Assembly (NCBI RefSeq): GCF_014648395.1
Contig: NZ_BMRA01000012.1
Span: forward strand, 25,066-89,065
DNA: 64,000 bases
Origin: Micromonospora fulviviridis
GTDB taxonomy: Bacteria > Actinomycetota > Actinomycetes > Mycobacteriales > Micromonosporaceae
Reading direction: 5' to 3'
Below, piece by piece: positions 1 to 9,727 of the stretch. Numbering within the stretch: the stretch's first letter is position 1; every line of letters begins with the position of its first letter. The translations under genes were made by a program, and so were the position numbers. Below the pieces are notes generated by a model, which did not search any database, had not been told where the DNA came from, and worked only from the letters and a program-made list of their open reading frames with translations.

Positions 1-519
1 GGCCTGGTCGCGGCCGCGGCGCTGGTCAACACGGCCGGCCCGGACCGGGAAGGGCTGCCGGACGTGGCCGCCCTCGACGAGTTCTTCACGGCGTACGGGT
101 GGACCGGCCGGCACGAGCACACCGAGGCGGAGCTGCGCGAGGTCCGCGCGCTGCGGCCCCGGCTCCGCCGGATCTGGTACGCCGACACCGACGAGGTGGT
201 GGCGGTGGTCAACGGTCTGCTCCGCGAGTCGCACGCGCTTCCGCAACTCGTCCGGCACGACGACGAGCCGTACCACCTGCACGCCGTGCCGCGCGACGCG
301 CCGCTGGCCACCCGGATGGCGGTCGAGGCCGCGATGGCGCTGGCCGACCTGGTCCGGATGGACGAGCTGAGCCGGTTGCGCCGCTGCGACCACCCCGACT
401 GCGAGAACGTGCTGGTCGACCTCTCCAAGAACCGGTCCCGCCGGTTCTGCGACGCCGGCTGCGGCAACCGGGCCGCGGTGAGCGCCTACCGGGCCCGCAA
501 GGCGGCGTCCCACTCCTGA
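1..519 (+). CDS. CGNR zinc-finger (ABATE-type) regulator, 5'-truncated
   Basis: The reading frame is open from the first base, so the start lies upstream of the window; 172 residues are visible. The N-terminal part (LVAAAALVNT followed by a helical segment) resembles the ABATE domain of putative stress-induced transcription regulators. The C-terminus carries the family zinc finger Cys-x4-Cys-x15-Cys-x3-CGNR, beginning near base 384, followed by a basic tail. Family knowledge suggests a DNA-binding regulator with an unknown ligand. The last 34 bases overlap, tail to tail, the 3' end of the acetyltransferase gene on the other strand. An internal GTG at 64 is available, but the upstream frame reads as conserved family sequence, so it is not the true start. 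Confidence 0.85.
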   Translation, partial: GLVAAAALVNTAGPDREGLPDVAALDEFFTAYGWTGRHEHTEAELREVRALRPRLRRIWYADTDEVVAVVNGLLRESHALPQLVRHDDEPYHLHAVPRDAPLATRMAVEAAMALADLVRMDELSRLRRCDHPDCENVLVDLSKNRSRRFCDAGCGNRAAVSAYRARKAASHS

Positions 520-1079
520 CGCACCCCGGGCCAGTCCTCCCGGCGCAGCTCGTACTCCACCTCGCCGTGCTCGGTGCCCGGGATCGGGTCGTCGAAGGTC
601 AGGTGGAAGGTGCGGACGTGGCGCAGCCCGGCCCGGGCCATGACGGCACGGGACCGGTCGTTGACCGCCATCGTCTCGGCCCACACCCGCCGGACCCCCA
701 CCACGTCGAAGGCGTGCCGCACCAGCGCCCGCGACCCCTCCGTGGCCAGACCCCGTCCCCACGCGGAACGCCGCAGCCGGTAGCCCAACTCCCCCTCGCT
801 CCCGTCCTCCGACGGGTCGAGCGCGAGCCAGCCGAGGAACTCGCCGGTGAGCCGGTCCAGCGCGGCCCACCGGCCGAGGCCGGGACGGCGGTCGTACCGG
901 GCCAGCAGGCGGGGCAGCTGCTCGTCCCGTACGGTGTCGGCCGGGGTCGGCCGGCCGTTGGTCAGGAAGCGCATGACCTCCGGGTCGCTGTCCAGCTCGA
1001 CCAGGTGGTCCACGTCGCCCATGGTGAGCCGGCGCAGCCGCAGCCGCGCCGTCTCCAGCAGCACCCCGTCATCGCCCAT
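486..1079 (-). CDS. GNAT family N-acetyltransferase (RimJ/RimL-like)
   Basis: 197 residues. The opening LETARLRLRRLTMGDVDHLV and the later GYRLRRSAWGRGLATEGSRA (acetyl-CoA pyrophosphate-loop segment) and NDRSRAVMARAGLRH are typical of the GNAT_3 subfamily that includes ribosomal-protein alanine acetyltransferases. It probably transfers acetyl from acetyl-CoA to an amino group; the substrate cannot be read from sequence. It is a single cytoplasmic domain of normal length. It stands alone, convergent with the CGNR gene, with which it shares 34 bp of coding sequence. An ATG start is used, and no strong Shine-Dalgarno is seen. Confidence 0.85.
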   Translation of the reverse strand: MGDDGVLLETARLRLRRLTMGDVDHLVELDSDPEVMRFLTNGRPTPADTVRDEQLPRLLARYDRRPGLGRWAALDRLTGEFLGWLALDPSEDGSEGELGYRLRRSAWGRGLATEGSRALVRHAFDVVGVRRVWAETMAVNDRSRAVMARAGLRHVRTFHLTFDDPIPGTEHGEVEYELRREDWPGVRQEWDAALRAR

Positions 1080-1148
1080 GACCGGATGATGGCCCGCCCA
1101 CCTGACCCTCGGCGAGCGGTTATCAGCACGGCGGGCGGCGCCGCGACC

Positions 1149-2558
1149 TCAGGGGTGGGTCATCCGGAGCAGGTCCAGGGCCTCGTCGAGCTGCGTCTCG
1201 CTGAGCTTGCCCGAGTCGACGTGGCCGCGGGAGATCACCACCTCGCGGATGGAGACCTGCTTGGCCAGCGCCTCCTTGGCGATCGAGGCGGCCTCGTCGT
1301 ACCCGAGGTGGCGGTTGAGCGGGGTGACGATCGACGGCGAGCCCTCGGCGTACGCCAGGCAGACCTCGGCGTCCGCGACCAGGCCGACCACCAGGCGGTC
1401 GGCGAAGAGCCGGCTCGCCGCGGAGATCAGCCGGATCGACTCCAGCAGGTTGCGGCCCATCACGGGAAGCATCACGTTCAGCTCGAAGTCGCCCTGGGAG
1501 CCGGCGAACGCCACGGCGGCGTCGTTGCCGATGACCTGCGCGCACACCTGCCGCATCGCCTCGGCGACCACCGGGTTCACCTTGCCCGGCATGATCGACG
1601 AGCCGGGCTGGAGGTCGGGGATGCGCAGCTCGCGCAGGCCGGCGCGGGGGCCGGAGCCCATCCAGCGGATGTCGTTGGCCATCTTGTAGAGCCCGACGGC
1701 GACGGTGCGGAGCTGACCGGAGGTCTCCACCAGCGCGTCCCGGGCGCCCTGCGCCTCGAAGTGGTTGCGGGCCTCGGTCAGCGGCAGCCCGGTCGAGGCG
1801 CGCAGCTTCTCGATCACCTTCGCGGCGAAGCCGAACGGGGTGTTGATGCCGGTGCCTACGGCGGTGCCGCCGAGCGGCAGCTCGGCCAGCCGGGGCAGCG
1901 CCCCCTCCAACCGCTCGACGCCGTAGCGGACCTGGGCCGCGTAGCCGCCGAACTCCTGGCCCAGGGTGACCGGGGTGGCGTCCATGAGGTGCGTACGCCC
2001 GGCCTTCACCACGGTCTCGAACTCGGCCGCCTTCTCCTCCAGCGCGCCGGCCAGGTGCTTCAGCGCCGGCAGCAGGTCCTCCACCACGGCCTGGGTGGCG
2101 GCCAGGTGGATCGACGAGGGGAAGACGTCGTTGCTGGACTGGGAGGCGTTGACGTCGTCGTTCGGGTGCACGTCACGGCCCAGCTCGCGGCCGGCCAGCG
2201 TGGCGATCACCTCGTTGGTGTTCATGTTGGACGAGGTGCCGGAGCCGGTCTGGAAGACGTCGACCGGGAACTGGTCGTCGTATCCGCCGTCGGCAACGTG
2301 CGCGGCGGCGGTGGCGATCGCCTCGCCCACGTCCGCGCCGATCACCCCCAGCTCGGCGTTGACCTGGGCCGCCGCTCCCTTGATCTGCGCCAGGGCCTTG
2401 ATCTGGGCCGGCTCGATGCCCCGCCCGGAGATCGGGAAGTTCTGCACCGCGCGCTGGGTCTGCGCCCGCCACAGTGCCTCGGCGGGGACCTCCACCTCAC
2501 CCATCGAGTCGCGTTCGATCCGGTAACCGGTCGCCTCTGGAGTCGTCACGCGTTCCAT
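1149..2558 (-). CDS. fumC: Fumarate hydratase, class II (FumC)
   Basis: 469 residues, the usual size of the homotetrameric, iron-free fumarase that interconverts fumarate and malate in the TCA cycle. Family signatures are present: TGSGTSSNMNTNE near residue 107, HPNDDVNASQSSND near 137, GGTAVGTG, and the superfamily signature GSSIMPGKVNP near residue 325 (mobile loop with the catalytic Ser). The ATG at 2558 is used; a GTG three codons inside (2549) is a possible alternative. It starts only 35 bp after the end of the SARP regulator gene on the same strand and may be co-transcribed with it. A second, non-homologous fumarase lies at 5845-7512. Confidence 0.97.
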   Translation of the reverse strand: MERVTTPEATGYRIERDSMGEVEVPAEALWRAQTQRAVQNFPISGRGIEPAQIKALAQIKGAAAQVNAELGVIGADVGEAIATAAAHVADGGYDDQFPVDVFQTGSGTSSNMNTNEVIATLAGRELGRDVHPNDDVNASQSSNDVFPSSIHLAATQAVVEDLLPALKHLAGALEEKAAEFETVVKAGRTHLMDATPVTLGQEFGGYAAQVRYGVERLEGALPRLAELPLGGTAVGTGINTPFGFAAKVIEKLRASTGLPLTEARNHFEAQGARDALVETSGQLRTVAVGLYKMANDIRWMGSGPRAGLRELRIPDLQPGSSIMPGKVNPVVAEAMRQVCAQVIGNDAAVAFAGSQGDFELNVMLPVMGRNLLESIRLISAASRLFADRLVVGLVADAEVCLAYAEGSPSIVTPLNRHLGYDEAASIAKEALAKQVSIREVVISRGHVDSGKLSETQLDEALDLLRMTHP

Positions 2559-2593
2559 CCTGCCCCGGCGCGCGGCGGCGCGCAGATGATCGC

Positions 2594-5575
2594 TCAGCCC
2601 AACTCGGCGAGCAGCGCCGCCACCTCGTCCCCCTCCGGAGCGTCGAGCTGCCGGAGGAGGTCGAGGGCCCGGGTCGCGTGCGAGCGGGCGGCCGCCGGGT
2701 CGGTCGGGCGCTGGCAGCGGGCGATGCCGGCCAGCGCGCCGGCCTCCTCGTGCCGGGCCCGCAACCGGACCGCGTCCTGGAGCACCCGGCGGTAGAGGTC
2801 GAGCGCGCTCCGCACGTCGCCCTGGTCGAGCAGGGCCCGGGCCAGCAGGTTGCGGGAGAGGCAGCCGAGCACCCGGTCCCCCGAGGCGGTCACCGCGATC
2901 AACGCCTCGCGGTGCAGGGCCGCGGCGGCCTCCGGCCGTCCCAGCTTCCGCTCGATCACACCCAGCTCGTTGAGCACCTCGCCCTCGCCGAAGCGATTGC
3001 CCTCCCGGCGCTTGAGCCGGAGCGCGAGCCGCAGGAACCGCAGCGCGCCCGAAAGGTCGCCGAGCCGTGCCCGCGCGGCGCCCAGGTGACCGATGGCGTT
3101 ACGCACGCTGTTCAGGTCTCCCGCCTCCCGGGCGAGGGCGAGCTGCCGGCGGGAGACGACCTGCGCCTCGGCGTACCGGCCCCAGGCCAGCAGCACCACG
3201 GTCTGGTTGTTCAGCAGCGCTGACACGGCGGCCGGCTGCCCGGTGGAACGGGCCAGGTCCAGCGCCGCGTCCAGGTGCGCCATGGCCGGCGCCAACTGCC
3301 AGTCCGCCCCGTACGCGATGGCCAGGTTGCGGCGGACGGTGGCCTCGCCCTCGCGGTCGCCCAGCCGTCGGCGGATCTGGAGGGCACCCTCCATCAACTC
3401 GATCGCCTCCGGGAAGCGGCCGAGCCGGAACAGCCCGGAGGCCAGGTAGTTGCGGGTGGTGGCCACGGCGGCCTCGTCGTCGCACCGCTCGGCGGCGCGG
3501 AGGCCGACGGTGTGGGTGTCGATCAACTCGTCCAGGTGGCCGCGGCTGAAGAGGTGGTACCAGCTCACCCGGGCGAGCTGCCAGCAGTGCGCGAGCAGGC
3601 CCTCGTCGGCCGCCAGCCGGACCAGCGCCGGCAGGGTGGACCGGTTGCGGTCGAACCAGGCCGGGCCCTCGGTCGCGCAGGCGGCAACCAGGTCGGGTCG
3701 GGGCGGCTCGGGCAGCACCAGGGCGGCGCGGCTGGCCGCCGGCTCCATCTGGCGGGAGATCGCGTACGCCGCGTGCAGGTGATGGTCGAGCAGTCGCCGC
3801 ACCGCCTCGGCCCGCTCCCCGGGCCGCCCCGCGCCGTCCAGCAGTTGCCGGGCGAAGTCCCGCACCAGGTCGTGGAAGCGGAACCGGCCGGGATCGGGCT
3901 CCTCCAGCAGGTGGGCGTCCACCAGGCCGTCCAACAGGTCCTGCGCGTCGGCCAGTGGCAGGTCGGTGACGGCGGCCGCCACCTGGTGGTCGAAGAACGC
4001 CCCGGGATGCACGCCGAGCAGCCGGAACAGCCGCTGCGCGGCCGGGTCGAGCTGCGCGTACGACAGGTCGAAGGCATGCCCCACCGAGCGCTCCCCGACG
4101 GACAGCTCGATCAGCGCGTTCCGGCCGGAAACCAGCCGGTCCGCCAGGTCCCGGACCCGCCACCGGGGCCGGTGCGCCAGCCGCGCCCCGGCCAGCCGGA
4201 TCGCGAGCGGCAGGTGACCGCAGCGGCGAACCACCTCGGCGGCCGCCTCCGGCTCGGCGGCGACCCGGTCCGCGCCCACCACCCGGGCGAGCAGCTCAAC
4301 CGCCTCGTCCGGGTCGAGCAGGGCCAGCGAGGACGGCCGGCCGCCGTCGAGGCCGGTCAGCCGGCGCCGGCTGGTGATGAGCGTGAGGCAGTCCGGGCCG
4401 TTGGGCAGCAACGGCGCGACCTGGACCGCGTTGGCCGCGTTGTCGAGCACCACGATCGCCCGCCGCCCGGACAGTTCGCTGCGCCAGAGGGCGGCGCGCT
4501 CGTCGACGTCGGCGGGGATGCGCGCGGCGGGCACCCCGAGCTGGCGGAGGAGCGCGGCCAGGGCCGCCGCCGGGGCGACCGGCTCCCGCTCGCTGTGCCC
4601 GTGCAGGTCGATGAAGACCTGGGCGTCCGGGTAGCGACCGGCGAGGACGGCCGCCAGGTGCACGGCCAGGGTGGTCTTCCCCGTGCCGGCCATCCCGTCG
4701 ATCAGGTGGATCCGGGCGTCGTGCTCCTCGATCTCCTTGACCAGCCTGGCCAGTGTGTCCTGCCGGCCGGTGAAGTCGCTGATCGCCCGGGGCAGCGCCC
4801 GGACCGGGCTGGGGGCCGCTTGCTGCGGCCCCGTCAGGGCCAGGTCCCCGGCGAGCACGCGCTGGTGCAGCTCCTGCAACGCCGTGCCGGGTTCGATGCC
4901 CAGTTCCTCGGCGAAGATCCGGCGCCCCTCCCGGTAGACGGTGAGCGCGTCCGCCTGACGGCCGACCGCGGAGAGGGCCAACATCAACTGGCCGCGCAGA
5001 CGCTCCCTCAGCGGATTCCGTTCCACGCTCTCGCTGAGCTCGTCGATCAGGTCGGCCGCCCGGCGCAGCCGCAGCTCGACCTCCACGCACTCCTCCAGCA
5101 CGGTGAGCCGCTGCTCGTCGAGCGCCTGCGCCCTCCGGCGTACGCTCCGGCTCGCGATCCCGCTCAGCGCCGGCCCCCGCCAGAGCGCCAACGCGGACCG
5201 GTAGTGGCGGCTGGCCTCGGCCGGCTGCCCCGCGTCGGCCGCCGCCCGGCCGGCCTCGACGGTCTCGGCGAAGACCTCGGCGTCCAGGTCGGCCGGGGCG
5301 ACCCGGATGCCGTACCCGACCGGATCGGTGACGATCGTCTCCGCCGGCAGGCCGAGCGCGGCGAAGCGCTGCCGCAGCCGCGACACGCAGATCTGGAGCT
5401 GGGTCCGGGTGGTTGCCGGCGGCCGTTCCTCCCAGATCGCGTCGACGAGTTCCTCGACGGGCACGACCCGGCCGGCACGCAGCAACAGCATGGCCAGCAG
5501 TGTCCGATCGCGACCCGCCGTGATGGTGGCCTCGCCATCACCGACCCGCAGCGGCCCCAGGATCCCGAACCGCAT
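2594..5575 (-). CDS. AfsR/SARP-type regulator: winged helix, BTAD, NB-ARC ATPase, TPR
   Basis: 993 residues from the chosen ATG (MRFGILGPLRV, the standard SARP opening); an ATG seven codons upstream at 5596 is possible. Order of domains: OmpR-like winged helix (about 1-90), BTAD helical repeat (about 95-240), NB-ARC STAND ATPase with Walker A GMAGTGKTT near residue 295 and Walker B RRAIVVLDNA near 380, then tetratricopeptide-like repeats to the C-terminus. This is the full AfsR architecture, an activator whose DNA binding is gated by nucleotide and protein signals. It sits between two fumarase genes. An exact tandem 11-bp repeat lies 72-93 bp upstream of the start, a spacing that fits SARP binding and suggests autoregulation. 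The target genes are unknown. Confidence 0.93.
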   Translation of the reverse strand: MRFGILGPLRVGDGEATITAGRDRTLLAMLLLRAGRVVPVEELVDAIWEERPPATTRTQLQICVSRLRQRFAALGLPAETIVTDPVGYGIRVAPADLDAEVFAETVEAGRAAADAGQPAEASRHYRSALALWRGPALSGIASRSVRRRAQALDEQRLTVLEECVEVELRLRRAADLIDELSESVERNPLRERLRGQLMLALSAVGRQADALTVYREGRRIFAEELGIEPGTALQELHQRVLAGDLALTGPQQAAPSPVRALPRAISDFTGRQDTLARLVKEIEEHDARIHLIDGMAGTGKTTLAVHLAAVLAGRYPDAQVFIDLHGHSEREPVAPAAALAALLRQLGVPAARIPADVDERAALWRSELSGRRAIVVLDNAANAVQVAPLLPNGPDCLTLITSRRRLTGLDGGRPSSLALLDPDEAVELLARVVGADRVAAEPEAAAEVVRRCGHLPLAIRLAGARLAHRPRWRVRDLADRLVSGRNALIELSVGERSVGHAFDLSYAQLDPAAQRLFRLLGVHPGAFFDHQVAAAVTDLPLADAQDLLDGLVDAHLLEEPDPGRFRFHDLVRDFARQLLDGAGRPGERAEAVRRLLDHHLHAAYAISRQMEPAASRAALVLPEPPRPDLVAACATEGPAWFDRNRSTLPALVRLAADEGLLAHCWQLARVSWYHLFSRGHLDELIDTHTVGLRAAERCDDEAAVATTRNYLASGLFRLGRFPEAIELMEGALQIRRRLGDREGEATVRRNLAIAYGADWQLAPAMAHLDAALDLARSTGQPAAVSALLNNQTVVLLAWGRYAEAQVVSRRQLALAREAGDLNSVRNAIGHLGAARARLGDLSGALRFLRLALRLKRREGNRFGEGEVLNELGVIERKLGRPEAAAALHREALIAVTASGDRVLGCLSRNLLARALLDQGDVRSALDLYRRVLQDAVRLRARHEEAGALAGIARCQRPTDPAAARSHATRALDLLRQLDAPEGDEVAALLAELG

Positions 5576-5646
5576 CTGTGCCCCCGCACGCCTCATTGTG
5601 GAACTTCCAGCAGCGTAACGCGCCGATCACCGCATGCGGCGGGCGG

Positions 5647-5668
5647 GTGATAGCGGAGTGATAGCGGA
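5647..5668. promoter_or_regulatory. Tandem 11-bp direct repeat, candidate SARP operator
   Basis: GTGATAGCGGA occurs twice with no gap (5647-5657 and 5658-5668), upstream of the SARP gene. SARP family proteins are known to bind heptameric direct repeats on an 11-bp period. The reverse strand reads TCCGCTATCAC twice, and its TATCAC could also be a -10 element. Confidence 0.5.
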
Positions 5669-5790
5669 TCGACAGCAGCACGCCGGAGACTCGTGCCGGG
5701 TTGCCGGGCACGGCATCCGACGGGGGCGGTGCGCCCGTCCGGGCGTGAAACCGGGCGGGCGCACCGACGTCGGTCACCAGATGGCACGAC

Positions 5791-5829
5791 AAAGGGGCGC
5801 CAGGTGGGATCCCACCCAACGCCCCCTTT
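5791..5829 (-). terminator. Hairpin terminator downstream of class I fumarase
   Basis: The outer stem AAAGGGGCG pairs with CGCCCCCTTT (one bulged C) and the inner arm is the perfect palindrome GGTGGGATCCCACC. The T-rich end serves minus-strand transcription from the fumarase gene that ends at 5845. Confidence 0.7.
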
Positions 5830-5844
5830 CGCGTACGCCGAAGG

Positions 5845-7512
<1,668 letters not shown>

Positions 7513-7520
7513 GACGGAAA

Positions 7521-7526
7521 AGCCTA
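7521..7526 (-). promoter_or_regulatory. -10 hexamer TAGGCT before class I fumarase
   Basis: The minus strand reads TAGGCT, eight bases, ATG. It matches the actinobacterial TANNNT -10 pattern and predicts a very short or absent leader. No clear -35 was seen. Confidence 0.45.
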
Positions 7527-7589
7527 GGGCAGAGCCGTCGATCGGTGGCACCCGCCGGGTGCGTCCTGGGACGCCGCTCTCACCGGCCG

Positions 7590-9014
7590 TCACTTGCCGT
7601 CGGCGCAGAGTTCGTTCTTCGGGCCGCAGCTGCCCTGGTCGGTCGGGGGTCGCCAGGTGTCGCCCGGGTCCGGCGCGGGCACCGCGCCCTCGTCCGGCGG
7701 GGGCACCGCGGCGGCGCCGGCGCCCCAGCGGACGTACCCGATCTCCCGCCCCTCCCCGATGATCATGCCGTGCGGACCGACCGCCAGGGCGTTCGCCGAG
7801 GTACGCAGCAGGACCAGTTCCCGACCGCTGCGCGGCTCGACCGCGATCAGCCGGGACGGCTTCTCCTCGGCGATCAGCGCCGCGTACGGCGTGAGCGCGG
7901 CGCCGCTCTTCCCACCGGCCGGCCGGGTCCACCGGGTGCCGTCGGCCGACAACTCCCGGCCGAGCAGCGAACGCTTGTCGGCGCTGCGCACCACCGCGTA
8001 GCGGTCGTCGACGGTGAGCACCTTCTCGCCCTCCGCGCCGACGAGGAGCAGCCGGCCGTCGTACCCGTCGAGGACCGCCTCGCGCCCGTCCGGGGCGACG
8101 CCGAGCAGCACGTTGCGCGCGCCCTGCGGGTCCTCCCGCTGCACGCAGCCGGCGTAGTCGGCGGTCCGCAGGTTCACCCCGTTGCGCCGCCACACCTGCT
8201 GCCCGGTCGCCGGGTCGACGGCGGTGAGGACGAAGTAGCAGGTGCCGTCCCGGGAGGTGGCGGAGACCCGGAGCAACCGCCCGCCGACCACCGCGAGCCG
8301 CTCCTGGCGGCCCGGCTCGACGTTCTGGAGCACCCGGCCGGTGGCGGTGTCCACCACGTGCACCCGGCCGTCGATTGGGAAGCCGAGCAGCGGCGGGACG
8401 GACTCCGGCCCGGCCACCCCTTCGTCGATCCGCGGCGCGCCGAGACGCCGGGTGCCCAGCAGCTCCGGGTTGTCGGCGAGCACCCCGCTGTGCACGCCGG
8501 GCAGGAACGCGCTCCAGCGCGGCGCGGTGCCGCGCGGCTCCCAGGCGCGCAGGGTGCAGTCGGTGGGCTGCACGCAGTAGGCGTCGAGCAGCAGGTTGCG
8601 GTACGTCCAGACGGCGATCGCCCGCTCGTCGCGGCGACGCACCACGCCGGTGGTGGGGTCGAGCACCTCGTACCCCTTGTCCAGGAGCTTGCCCACGGCG
8701 ACGACCGGGTCCCGGTCGCTGCCGGCCACCGCGGCCCAGTCGGCCTTGCGCTCCCAGAGCTGCGCGCCGTTGGCCAGGCTGCGCGCCTCGACCCGGGTGC
8801 GCTGCTCGACGATCACCGTGTCGCCGGCGATGGTGACGCTCTTCGGGGTGCCGCCGACCCGCTGCTGCCAGACCACGTCCGGCTCGGAGATCGGCTTGCT
8901 CCGGTCGACCCAGTCCCAGACGGCGGGGAACGGGTTCCACACCCCGGTGGAGGCGAGCACGACCACGGTGATGAGCCCCAGCAGCAACCAGCCGCGTACG
9001 CCAAGGCCCTTCAC
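7590..9014 (-). CDS. Membrane-anchored PQQ-like beta-propeller protein
   Basis: 474 residues from GTG at 9014 (VKGLGVRGWLLL). One N-terminal membrane segment (about 7-25, WLLLGLITVVVLASTGVW) is followed by an extracytoplasmic domain with repeated blades such as LANGAQLWERK, DPTTGVVRRRD, DPATGQQVWRR and EPRSGRELVLL, typical of BamB/PQQ-like propellers. No enzyme signature was recognised; the family often acts as a protein-protein scaffold at the envelope. The 9014 start is preferred over the longer GTG at 9038 because TACCGT (a TANNNT -10) sits 7 nt before it, giving a leaderless transcript. A similar protein is encoded at 13913-15166. Pro-rich C-terminal tail with two cysteines. Confidence 0.8.
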   Translation of the reverse strand: MKGLGVRGWLLLGLITVVVLASTGVWNPFPAVWDWVDRSKPISEPDVVWQQRVGGTPKSVTIAGDTVIVEQRTRVEARSLANGAQLWERKADWAAVAGSDRDPVVAVGKLLDKGYEVLDPTTGVVRRRDERAIAVWTYRNLLLDAYCVQPTDCTLRAWEPRGTAPRWSAFLPGVHSGVLADNPELLGTRRLGAPRIDEGVAGPESVPPLLGFPIDGRVHVVDTATGRVLQNVEPGRQERLAVVGGRLLRVSATSRDGTCYFVLTAVDPATGQQVWRRNGVNLRTADYAGCVQREDPQGARNVLLGVAPDGREAVLDGYDGRLLLVGAEGEKVLTVDDRYAVVRSADKRSLLGRELSADGTRWTRPAGGKSGAALTPYAALIAEEKPSRLIAVEPRSGRELVLLRTSANALAVGPHGMIIGEGREIGYVRWGAGAAAVPPPDEGAVPAPDPGDTWRPPTDQGSCGPKNELCADGK

Positions 9015-9021
9015 ACCGCAC

Positions 9022-9027
9022 ACGGTA
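9022..9027 (-). promoter_or_regulatory. -10 hexamer TACCGT, leaderless start of propeller gene
   Basis: TACCGT on the minus strand ends 7 nt before the GTG at 9014. It supports the shorter start and a leaderless mRNA. Confidence 0.45.
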
Positions 9028-9083
9028 GCGACGATCACCGCTGCGCCGGCCCCCCGAACGGCCGTGTCGCGCCGCTTTCTCGG

Positions 9084-9587
9084 TCAGCCGCCGTGCTGAG
9101 CGCCGCGCGCGGCCGAGCGGACCAGGGGCAGGGTGCGGTAGGGGATCTGCTCGGCGAGGGCGATGATCGTGGAGGCGCGGCGGATGCCCTCCGAGGCGAC
9201 GATCTGGTCGATGACCCGCTGGAGGTCGGTGTTCGACCGGGCCACGATGCGGCAGAGCAGGTCGCTGGAGCCGGTGATGGTGTGCGCCTCCAGCACCTCC
9301 GGGATGGCGGCCAGGTGCGCGGTCACCGGGTCGTGGCCGTGCCGCTGGCTGATCTCCAGGGTCACGAAGCTGGTCACACCGAACCCGATGGCGGCCGGCG
9401 AGATGTCCGGCCCGAACCCGGCGATCACCCCCCGCTCGACCAGCTTGTCGAGCCGGGCCTGGACGGTGCCCCGGGCCACGCCGAGTCGCCGCGAGCACTC
9501 CAGCACCCCGATCCGGGGCTCCTCGGCGAGCAGATCGATCAAGCGGGCATCCAGCACGTCGAGCTGTACATCCTGACCAGTGTTCAT
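9084..9587 (-). CDS. Lrp/AsnC family transcriptional regulator
   Basis: 167 residues. The N-terminal winged helix-turn-helix (LDARLIDLLAEEPRIGVLECSRRLGVARGTVQARLDKL, quoted here only as its helix region at about 12-50) is followed by an AsnC/RAM ligand-binding domain with the pattern VLEAHTITGSSDLLCRIVAR near residue 100. Lrp-type proteins form octamers and respond to amino acids. It is divergent from 4-hydroxyphenylpyruvate dioxygenase, with 140 bp between the two starts, so control of tyrosine breakdown by an aromatic amino acid is the simplest inference. The binding site was not resolved by eye. Confidence 0.93.
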   Translation of the reverse strand: MNTGQDVQLDVLDARLIDLLAEEPRIGVLECSRRLGVARGTVQARLDKLVERGVIAGFGPDISPAAIGFGVTSFVTLEISQRHGHDPVTAHLAAIPEVLEAHTITGSSDLLCRIVARSNTDLQRVIDQIVASEGIRRASTIIALAEQIPYRTLPLVRSAARGAQHGG

Positions 9588-9727
9588 GGGGTTTCACATT
9601 ACCGAATGCACAAGCTGACCAGCACTTTCGACGACTGTTGCCCAACGGGCGGCTGCGCAGCGATCCTCGCCACAACAGCAGATCAACGGCGGCCCACGAG
9701 GCCGGCCGGTACGCAAGGGAGGCCACC

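Noticed and set aside
99..2795. An 898-codon open frame on the plus strand
   Set aside because: It is the Arg/Pro-rich shadow of the GNAT and FumC genes; real motifs occur only on the opposite strand.
3275..5650. A 791-codon plus-strand open frame opposite the SARP gene
   Set aside because: Low-complexity composition typical of high-GC antisense frames; the minus strand carries winged-helix, NB-ARC and TPR motifs.
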